From Terriglobales bacterium (GTDB lineage: Bacteria; Acidobacteriota; Terriglobia; Terriglobales; Acidobacteriaceae): 32,575 nt of DNA. The stretch spans positions 1-32,575 of the forward strand of contig JASHOU010000052.1 of NCBI GenBank assembly GCA_030038475.1, read 5' to 3'. The first letter of the stretch is position 1. Each line of letters starts with the position of its first letter. Position numbers and translations under genes: made by a program. Under the pieces are notes generated by a model that did no database searches, had not been told where the DNA came from, and saw nothing but the letters and a program-made list of their open reading frames with translations. Below, in pieces: positions 8,461 through 14,245 of the stretch.

Positions 8461-10326
8461 ATGGCGAAAATTACGCTTCGATTAGTTGCGTTGCTCACCC
8501 TCTTGACGGCTCTTGCAGCGCATGCGCAGTGGGCTACAGGTCCGAGTTACACGGCGCCGCCACCTTTCAGCCACATCATTTTCATCATTCAGGAAAATCG
8601 CACGCCCGACACTCTGTTTGGCGGTATTGGTCTTAGTGGTAATCCGGCTTGCGCCGGCTGGAACGGATTTGCTTCGGGCGTGGATCTGGCGAACGGTGGC
8701 CCCAATAAAGTGGTCTCAGGTTGCACGGTGCTGCAATCGTGGCCAGACCTTGAGTGCGGCGGTGCGAGCCACTCGCACGATGACTGGGAACTTCAGTACG
8801 ATAAGGGAGCGCTTGACGGGGCCTGCATCTCAGGCACGGGGGCTAACTGCCCAGGGAACAGCAACACTACATGTCCAAATGGCGAGACTGCCCCGCTTTA
8901 TGGTCCGTACATCGCGATCATGGGTCAGCCAAGTCAACCACTCGCGGTGCAGCCGTATTTGAGCATTGCCAGCGCGTATGGCTGGGCTAACTACATGTTC
9001 CAGACCAATCAGGGACCCAGTTATCCGGCACACCAATTTCTGTTCAGCGGCACTTCGGCGGGAACATGGCCGGGCCAAGCTTACTACCAGTATTTTGAGG
9101 CGGCAAACCCTGGCTACACCGGATGCGACGTTGAGGACTACTCCAACGGCAAGACTGGACCCAATCCCTCAGTAACATGGCTCGACCCCACGAGCATAGG
9201 ACATGCGGTTTCGAGCCTCTCCCAATTGCCAAATCAATTCTTGCTCGATGGATACCAGTGTTACGACCACAACACGCTGGTGACTACCTCGCCGAGTCCC
9301 TCCGGAACGGTGACGCCGAGCGGTAACATCACCTGGAGATACTACGCGGCGATACGGGGCAGCCTCTGGGATGCGCCAGAGTCGTTGACGCAGACCTGCT
9401 ACTCACAAAATGGGATACCAACGACAATCGTCAATAACATGACTGTTCCAGCGGCCTGCGGCCCGAATCCCGCGACCGGGCTCGATGAGTTTGCCAATGT
9501 GAGCTTTCCGGTCACCAAGGGTGCCAATAAAACCGGTGCCCCGATCCTGACCGATATCATGAACTGCAACCTGCAACAGATCAGTTGGGTAACACCTGAC
9601 GGTGCGTGGTCAGACCATCCTGGGGACGATGCGAAGGACCTGAACCTGGGGCCCTCCTGGGTTGCAGATATCGTCGATGCCATCGGCAATAGCGGGTCGC
9701 AAAGCCTTGGCGGCGGCCAGTGCGACTACTGGGGCAATAACCCAGGCGATAACGGCAACACCAGCATTGAGCCCACAGCGATCTTTATCACCTGGGACGA
9801 TTGGGGCGGTTTCTACGATCATGTTCCGCCGCCAGGGGTGAATGTCGGAACCAAGCAAGGGACGGGCTTTGCCTGCACCAACACCCAAGGCGGCAGCTGG
9901 GGATGCGGCTTTACCTATGGGTTCCGCGTGCCGCTGCTGGTGGTTTCGGAGTACACACAGCCGGGGACGGTCTCAGGCGCTCTCAGCAGCAACACCGTGC
10001 CCACGCTCGCGCAATACAAGAACATTCCCACGGCATGGGAGCATGATTTTGGCAGCCTGTTGAGCTTTACGGAAAACAATTTCTCGCTCCCGCCAATTGC
10101 GCCGGCTGGCTATAGCTATGCCGATACCAATACGTTCGATGCCACGTACAACGGTTCACCGGTGGTTCCGTTGTGGGAGTTCTTTACTTCTCCGACGGAA
10201 CTCCCGTTTACGCCGATTTCCGCTCCCTACTCCGCCAGCTACTTTGAAGGCTACTATAAGAAGGATGCGGTTACCGGAGAGGAACACGTGCCAAAGCCGC
10301 CGGACGACGACGGCGACGAAGACTAG
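8461..10326 (+). CDS. Secreted phosphoesterase (acid phosphatase / phospholipase C-like family)
   Basis: This is a 621-residue exported protein with a Sec signal peptide (1-22, cleavage after AHA). The metal/catalytic motif ENRTPDTLFG (45-54) corresponds to the ENRSFDHxFG motif of the phosphoesterase family (Pfam PF04185). Further conserved elements follow in order: a QGPSYPAHQFLFSGTS segment around residue 190, TPDGAWSDHPG, and FITWDDWGGFYDHVPPP around 440-460. An AGGAGA ribosome-binding site 6 nt before the ATG at 8461 supports this start over a GTG at 8440. The protein ends in an acidic tail. The family hydrolyses phosphate mono- or diesters, including phospholipids; the true substrate cannot be predicted. 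Many cysteines suggest disulfides after export. Confidence 0.88.
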   Translation: MAKITLRLVALLTLLTALAAHAQWATGPSYTAPPPFSHIIFIIQENRTPDTLFGGIGLSGNPACAGWNGFASGVDLANGGPNKVVSGCTVLQSWPDLECGGASHSHDDWELQYDKGALDGACISGTGANCPGNSNTTCPNGETAPLYGPYIAIMGQPSQPLAVQPYLSIASAYGWANYMFQTNQGPSYPAHQFLFSGTSAGTWPGQAYYQYFEAANPGYTGCDVEDYSNGKTGPNPSVTWLDPTSIGHAVSSLSQLPNQFLLDGYQCYDHNTLVTTSPSPSGTVTPSGNITWRYYAAIRGSLWDAPESLTQTCYSQNGIPTTIVNNMTVPAACGPNPATGLDEFANVSFPVTKGANKTGAPILTDIMNCNLQQISWVTPDGAWSDHPGDDAKDLNLGPSWVADIVDAIGNSGSQSLGGGQCDYWGNNPGDNGNTSIEPTAIFITWDDWGGFYDHVPPPGVNVGTKQGTGFACTNTQGGSWGCGFTYGFRVPLLVVSEYTQPGTVSGALSSNTVPTLAQYKNIPTAWEHDFGSLLSFTENNFSLPPIAPAGYSYADTNTFDATYNGSPVVPLWEFFTSPTELPFTPISAPYSASYFEGYYKKDAVTGEEHVPKPPDDDGDED

Positions 10327-10368
10327 AGACTAATCACTAGCGGCGGCACAAGGATGAGGTGGCCCATT

Positions 10369-10419
10369 CTAACTTTCGCGCTCTTTGCGAAATTTAGTGT
10401 GGGGATTTCCAACTTACCT
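10369..10419 (+). repeat. Intergenic hairpin repeat, copy 2; possible bidirectional terminator
   Basis: About 86% identical over 51 bp to the copy at 8269. The stem TAACTTTCGC (10380-10389) / GCGAAATTTA (10397-10406) has one mismatch. It lies between the convergent stops of the phosphoesterase and cytochrome c genes, where it could end transcription from both sides. Confidence 0.65.
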
Positions 10420-11187
10420 CGAACTTACTCCCGGCCCGAGCCCCGCGCCGTAGTACTCCGAAACTGCCCTCATCTCCTCGGGAGTTAGTTCTTTCGCAAT
10501 GCTTCGCATGCGCACGTTAATATCGTTGGCCCGCGCGCCATTCGAAAAGTGCTCGAGTTGCTCCTCCAGATAAGCGCCGTTCTGCGTCGCCAACGGAGGA
10601 GCGCCTTTCACATAACTCACCGGCCCGTGGCACGACTGGCACGGAGGTATGCCTCGTTGCCCATCTCCGAAAACAACCAGAGTGAGGGCTGTCGAAGCCA
10701 GCGCCGGATCGGCCATCGCCTCAGGAAACACCCTTTGATCCTGTGGATCGCTCGTCGTCGGCAGCATCGCGTAATACGCCGCCAGATCGGCGCCGTCGCG
10801 CGCCGAAAATCCCTCGGCGATCGCCTGCATCACCTGCGCAGTGCGCTTTCCCGCGCGAAAATCCTGCATCTGTTTCCAAAATGACAAGCGGTCCTCGCCC
10901 GCCAGGTTGGGAACGCCGGGAACCGAGCTGAATCCCTCTTCGCCATGACAATGATTGCAGCGCCGCGCGAGAAGCAGTCCGCGAAACGCGTTGCCGCGCG
11001 CAATCAGGGCAAGCGTTTCGTTGGTCCACGCGACGTTCGAAGGTATGCGAAGTGGAGGTTCAGAATTCTCGGGCTGCGCCGAAAAATTTCTCTCCGGCAA
11101 CAGCAAAGCAATTGCGAGCAGAAGCAACAGCGTTCCCACGCAACGAACCCCTATGCGCACACGCGCAGCCCGATTAGCGCGGCTCAC
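10414..11187 (-). CDS. Dihaem cytochrome c (c4/c553-like)
   Basis: This 257-residue exported protein has an N-terminal signal anchor (about 12-30) and two class I cytochrome c domains with CxxCH haem sites at Cys77-Asn-His-Cys80-His81 and Cys183-Gln-Ser-Cys186-His187. Two similar tandem domains are the arrangement of cytochrome c4 electron carriers. I start it at GTG 11187, preceded by AAAGGCGG, so it overlaps the 3' end of the CuA-protein gene by 14 bp. An ATG at 11220 would add 11 residues. The overlap means both genes form one operon, so this carrier probably exchanges electrons with the CuA protein. It acts on the periplasmic side of the inner membrane. Confidence 0.88.
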   Translation of the reverse strand: MSRANRAARVRIGVRCVGTLLLLLAIALLLPERNFSAQPENSEPPLRIPSNVAWTNETLALIARGNAFRGLLLARRCNHCHGEEGFSSVPGVPNLAGEDRLSFWKQMQDFRAGKRTAQVMQAIAEGFSARDGADLAAYYAMLPTTSDPQDQRVFPEAMADPALASTALTLVVFGDGQRGIPPCQSCHGPVSYVKGAPPLATQNGAYLEEQLEHFSNGARANDINVRMRSIAKELTPEEMRAVSEYYGAGLGPGVSSR

Positions 11188-11722
11188 AATTCCGCCTTTC
11201 TCCCGCAAGCAACGGAGCAAACTGCTCTCGCGGCACCACCTCCAGGTGGCCTCTCATCGCGTAATGGCCGGCTCCGCAGAACTCATGGCACGGAATCTTG
11301 AATTGGCCCGGTTTCGGAAAAGTAAAAGTCGCCTCCGTCACCACTCCCGGCACAGCTTTCAGGCCATAATTGGTGCCGAGGAAACTCAGCTTGTGCACCA
11401 CATCGGCGCTGGTGATGCGAAACCTGATCGGAACGCCCGCCGGCACCACGACACACTGCGGCACAAAAACAAATTGCTGCGCGATCATGCGCACGGTAAG
11501 CGATCCGGCCGGACCGTCGGCCGGATCATCGGTCCGATCCTCAGCCGCGCCCAGATTGCTCTCCACGAATTCGCCTTCAAGATGCAAGGTCAGCGGGTCG
11601 GGCCCTTCGCCGCCGCCAAAAAAATGCCACACCGGCAAGTCCACCATATAGTACCGAGTAGATAGCAGCGCCACCCCCAACAGCGTTACCGCCGCCACAA
11701 ACCAGATCTTCTTTTTCTTCAT
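11174..11722 (-). CDS. Cytochrome c oxidase subunit II-like CuA protein
   Basis: This 182-residue protein has one N-terminal transmembrane helix (about 6-23) and a periplasmic cupredoxin domain. All CuA ligands are present: His110, then Cys145, Glu147, Cys149, His153 and Met156 in CHEFCGAGHYAM. The short length with one helix resembles ba3-type subunit II, not the two-helix aa3 form. No subunit I gene lies upstream or downstream; the next gene is a dihaem cytochrome c. The start is ATG 11722; its ribosome-binding site is weak. It probably receives electrons from the co-transcribed cytochrome and passes them to an oxidase encoded elsewhere, or works as a stand-alone electron-transfer protein. 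Confidence 0.87.
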   Translation of the reverse strand: MKKKKIWFVAAVTLLGVALLSTRYYMVDLPVWHFFGGGEGPDPLTLHLEGEFVESNLGAAEDRTDDPADGPAGSLTVRMIAQQFVFVPQCVVVPAGVPIRFRITSADVVHKLSFLGTNYGLKAVPGVVTEATFTFPKPGQFKIPCHEFCGAGHYAMRGHLEVVPREQFAPLLAGERRNCEPR

Positions 11723-11817
11723 CGGTGTTTTCGGCGATTATGCACCCGACCTTGTCTTCCGCGACGGCATCAGATTCGTCCAGTTCGGCCGACGAGTCGA
11801 GTAAGGGCGAAGTATAA

Positions 11818-11943
11818 CGCGGATTGTTCATTGTTGCGCTCGGCGACGTAGCCAAAGCGCGAGGCATGCCAAAGATCGCCCAAGGCGCCGTCCTTGGGAG
11901 GGAAAGTCCGAGCAAAACCCCCAAGTGCAGTTCGCCATCCTAA
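11818..11943 (+). pseudogene. C-terminal fragment of a HigA-type (addiction module antidote) antitoxin
   Basis: The frame reads LFIVALGDVAKARGMPKIAQ and then GAVLGRES, matching the middle and helix-turn-helix entry of HI1420/HigA-like antidote proteins (typical text: LALGDVARARGM.KIA...GLGRES). A stop (11815-11817) immediately precedes it, and the frame ends at TAA 11941-11943 before the rest of the domain. It lacks the N-terminal half. The gene at 12082 carries only the N-terminal half and shares the stretch around DVAKARGM. Confidence 0.55.
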
Positions 11944-11983
11944 TCTAAATCTCGGAAGGAACGCGCGATTTACGATGGGCCAC
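11939..11983 (-). repeat. Intergenic hairpin repeat, copy 3 (reverse orientation)
   Basis: Read on the minus strand this segment matches the copy at 8269 at about 36 of 45 positions, including GTGGCCCAT at one end and GATTTAGATT at the other. Next to it GATGGGC and GCCCATC form a short stem around 11974-11992. Confidence 0.55.
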
Positions 11984-12081
11984 CCGCCCATCTGCCGTTC
12001 AAACACAAGTTTTCTGGGGATTGTGGGCGGCCTGAGTGGGCCATTCCAATATTCAACTGGATACAATCAAAACATAACCTT

Positions 12082-12240
12082 ATGAAGAAAAAGAGAGATT
12101 ACAAACCATTCGAAGCGGCGGCGTATCTCGATAACGATGCGGTCATTGCAGAATATCTTTCGGCGGCTGCCGAAGACCCTAACCCCGATGTATTCCTTGC
12201 CGCGCTCGCCGATGTGGCCAAGGCGCGAGGCATGGGATAG
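12082..12240 (+). pseudogene. Truncated HigA-type antitoxin (N-terminal half only, 52 residues)
   Basis: The frame from ATG 12082 reads MKKKRDYKPFEAAAYLDNDA and continues through AEYLSAAAEDPNPDVFLAAL to ARGMG before a TAG at 12238-12240. This is the N-terminal half of putative addiction-module antidote proteins, which are about 95-105 residues and continue into a helix-turn-helix. The DNA-binding part is absent here. No toxin gene is next to it. It probably is a decayed gene, though a short protein could still be made. Confidence 0.55.
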
Positions 12241-12273
12241 ACCGCACTTATCTCCCTCGACCGAACCGATCTA

Positions 12274-12549
12274 TCAACTACCCCACGGCTGGCGCCGATC
12301 CTTCCTTTGTTCCCACATGAACCTTAACAGCGCCCGGCTGATCCGCGTCTGCCAGCGCGGCCCATCTTTTTTGAACCACGCCAAAATATCGGCATCCATA
12401 TACATTGAGATCCTTACCTTATTCTCCTTGCAGCGCCGCCTTCTCTCCTGCGGTTGGACCACCATACCTTCATTCCACTCCCCCGAAGCCTGCAGTCCGG
12501 AGATCCTCTTCTGCCCTCTCTCTCGTCTAACTCTTTTCTTCTGTTTCAT
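12274..12549 (-). CDS. BrnA-like antitoxin, apparently without a BrnT toxin gene
   Basis: This is a 91-residue basic protein. Its C-terminal half (VRISMYMDADILAWFKKDGP, then RWQTRISRALLRFM) matches the ribbon-helix-helix region of BrnA antitoxins (family text: tiRlDaDVLaWFk..G..YQTRiN.aLR). BrnA normally binds and neutralises the ribonuclease toxin BrnT and represses the brnTA operon. Here the upstream side, where brnT would be expected, holds the parS repeats and no toxin-like frame. The N-terminal 45 residues are rich in Arg, Lys and Gln. It may be an orphan regulator or a remnant of a toxin-antitoxin pair. Confidence 0.65.
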   Translation of the reverse strand: MKQKKRVRRERGQKRISGLQASGEWNEGMVVQPQERRRRCKENKVRISMYMDADILAWFKKDGPRWQTRISRALLRFMWEQRKDRRQPWGS

Positions 12550-12577
12550 ATGCCGCCAATTCCGTACGCGATTATAA

Positions 12578-12628
12578 GTACAATTCTACCCCGACAGAAT
12601 GTTTCACGTGGAACATTTTGTACATATA
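12578..12628. repeat. 51-bp direct repeat, unit 1, containing a parS site
   Basis: It differs from unit 2 (12686-12736) at 3 of 51 positions. It begins with GTACAAT and ends with TTGTACATATA, so GTACAA/TTGTAC arms flank the central parS-like palindrome. Confidence 0.85.
12600..12615. promoter_or_regulatory. parS centromere-like site 1 (ParB binding)
   Basis: TGTTTCACGTGGAACA matches the widespread bacterial chromosomal parS consensus (TGTTNCACGTGAAACA) with a single change and remains nearly palindromic. ParB spreads from such sites to segregate the chromosome, and parS sites usually lie near the replication origin. Confidence 0.8.
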
Positions 12629-12642
12629 AGTTGTATGTACAA
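12618..12642. repeat. Perfect 9-bp palindrome next to parS site 1
   Basis: TTGTACATA (12618-12626) and TATGTACAA (12634-12642) are separated by 7 nt. It has the form of an operator for a dimeric DNA-binding protein; no binding protein can be named. Confidence 0.5.
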
Positions 12643-12685
12643 ACTGTCACGCTAGTCAATCCTAGTCCAGGGCTACTTGTCGTAC

Positions 12686-12736
12686 GTACAATACTACCCC
12701 GACAGAATGTTTCACGTGAAACACTTTGTACATATA
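12686..12736. repeat. 51-bp direct repeat, unit 2, containing a parS site
   Basis: Second copy of the parS-bearing repeat, 108 bp downstream of unit 1 and 94% identical, with the same flanking GTACAA and TTGTAC arms. Confidence 0.85.
12708..12723. promoter_or_regulatory. parS centromere-like site 2 (perfect palindrome)
   Basis: TGTTTCACGTGAAACA is a perfect 16-bp palindrome identical to the canonical parS consensus. Together with site 1 it forms a two-site cluster in an otherwise non-coding 270-bp gap. Confidence 0.85.
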
Positions 12737-12806
12737 TCCCAAACCCCCGCCGGCAGCTCAACCCGGAACGATCCGGCCATCGGGCGCTCAGGAGCTGGTC
12801 ACGGGT

Positions 12807-12820
12807 GCCCGGAGCCGGGC
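12807..12820 (-). terminator. GC-rich hairpin at the end of the GatZ-like gene
   Basis: GCCCGG and CCGGGC form a 6-bp stem with a 2-nt loop directly after the stop codon (12822-12820 on the minus strand). There is no T tract, so it may only stabilise the mRNA 3' end. Confidence 0.25.
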
Positions 12821-14217
12821 TATTGGAGCACGCCGCAAGCGGCGGCGTAGTCGCGGAGGACGCTGCGGATGTGGTGCCGAATCAGGCTCCGCGGCTCGGG
12901 TTCGAGGCTGCCGGTTCGGATCGCCGCATACTCCGATGGCAGGTATTGGCTGACCAGCGGCAGCGGGAGCGGTGAGCCGGAAAGATTCCGGAGCAACTGG
13001 CCAATCTCCTGCTGGACAGCCGGGTCAGTCCAGTAGTAGCGGCAGCGGTCGCTGTAGCTGAAGGCGCGGGCAAAGCGCTGCTCCTCTTCGCTGCCGTGAT
13101 AGTAAGACCGCCAGTGGGCCGGGTTACGCAACATGGCCGCGTCGAACGCCGACCGCACCTCTGATAGCCGCACGCCGCGCCTCGCGCTGTAATAATCGTG
13201 CTCGATCGCGCTCAGGGCAAAGATGGCTTCGCGGTAGGCGAAGGTCAGAGCCGGGCCAACTTTCAGAATCGCGAAGTGATCTTCGACCATCTGCGCCAGA
13301 GCGTCGGGCGTTTGGTAGTCGGTGGAGTGCGCTTCGTACGCCAAATAGGGATGCTCGGGCAGCGCAGCCGAGAGAGCGTGCGCTTTGCTTCGGTCATAGG
13401 CGAAGATCGAGTTGTCACCGAATTCGACTCCGGGCTGGACGACGATGCCGATCACGCGGTCCCATGCGGCAGATAGATTCTGCTCGGCAAAGGCCGCGTG
13501 GAAGAGTTGCAGCGTGCGATGAAGATGGTCGACGGTGGTTACGGCTGGAGGCTCTCCGGGCTGGGTTTCGCCGCCTGGGATGGGAACCTCGCTGCCGATG
13601 ACGTAAAGCGACGGCGCCGATGCGGATGAACGCTCGCGGTGTGCGGTCTCGGCAGCGCGGCAGAGCAGAGCGGCGCGATGGGCGATCAGCTCTTCGGGCA
13701 GGCGCGCGGGATCGTCGGCGCAAGACATGCTGGCGTCGAGGTGAATCTTGGTGTATCCGGCGAGCACGCAGGCGCGCACCAGATCGCAGGCGTTATCGAG
13801 AGCAATCTGCGAGGGCTGATCGCGCCAGGGATACGAGCCGAGATGGTCGCCGCCCAGAATCAGCATGCTTTCGGGAAACGCAGCCGACTGCGCGATGGAG
13901 TGGAGGGAAGCGGCGAACTGCTCGGGAGTTTGTCCGGTGTAACCGCCGAATTGATTGACCTGGCTGGAAGTGGACTCGATCAGGAGGAGTGAGTTATCGG
14001 CGAGGGCTTGTTGCAGGCCGGCATCGATGACGCTGGGATGAGCGGAACAGATGGAATAGACGCCAAGCTGTTCTTTGGCTCGGTGGTTATCCCGTTCGTT
14101 GGATCGTTCTTGGGCACGGTTGCGACGAATGATCTCTTGCAGCCGCGCGCCGGCGTGGATCGGGCGGTCGTTTATACGTAGATCGTCACGTGAGTCGGCA
14201 TGTAAATCTTCGTGCAT
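12820..14217 (-). CDS. D-tagatose-1,6-bisphosphate aldolase non-catalytic subunit-like protein (GatZ/KbaZ family)
   Basis: This 465-residue TIM-barrel protein is of the GatZ/KbaZ family. The family signature GGDHLGSYPW is at 122-131, preceded by LGVYSICSAHP (51-61), and it ends with the usual helical C-terminal region. In E. coli these proteins stabilise the class II aldolase GatY/KbaY, which splits tagatose-1,6-bisphosphate at the end of galactitol or N-acetylgalactosamine breakdown. No GatY/KbaY gene is in the window. It has an N-terminal extension of about 20 residues and a charged stretch (31-50) not typical of the family. The start at 14217 is 28 bp after the GH36 stop, so it belongs to that operon. 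Confidence 0.82.
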   Translation of the reverse strand: MHEDLHADSRDDLRINDRPIHAGARLQEIIRRNRAQERSNERDNHRAKEQLGVYSICSAHPSVIDAGLQQALADNSLLLIESTSSQVNQFGGYTGQTPEQFAASLHSIAQSAAFPESMLILGGDHLGSYPWRDQPSQIALDNACDLVRACVLAGYTKIHLDASMSCADDPARLPEELIAHRAALLCRAAETAHRERSSASAPSLYVIGSEVPIPGGETQPGEPPAVTTVDHLHRTLQLFHAAFAEQNLSAAWDRVIGIVVQPGVEFGDNSIFAYDRSKAHALSAALPEHPYLAYEAHSTDYQTPDALAQMVEDHFAILKVGPALTFAYREAIFALSAIEHDYYSARRGVRLSEVRSAFDAAMLRNPAHWRSYYHGSEEEQRFARAFSYSDRCRYYWTDPAVQQEIGQLLRNLSGSPLPLPLVSQYLPSEYAAIRTGSLEPEPRSLIRHHIRSVLRDYAAACGVLQ

Positions 14218-14245
14218 ATCCGCATTTTTATTGATGTCCAGACAA

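Noticed and set aside
12578-12736. CRISPR-like interpretation of the two 51-bp repeats
   Set aside because: Only two units, longer than CRISPR repeats, with a parS core and no cas genes.
12546-12761. 71-codon minus-strand frame covering the parS repeats
   Set aside because: Its repeated SRETFCRG text is only the translation of the two parS-containing repeats; the DNA palindromes explain the sequence.
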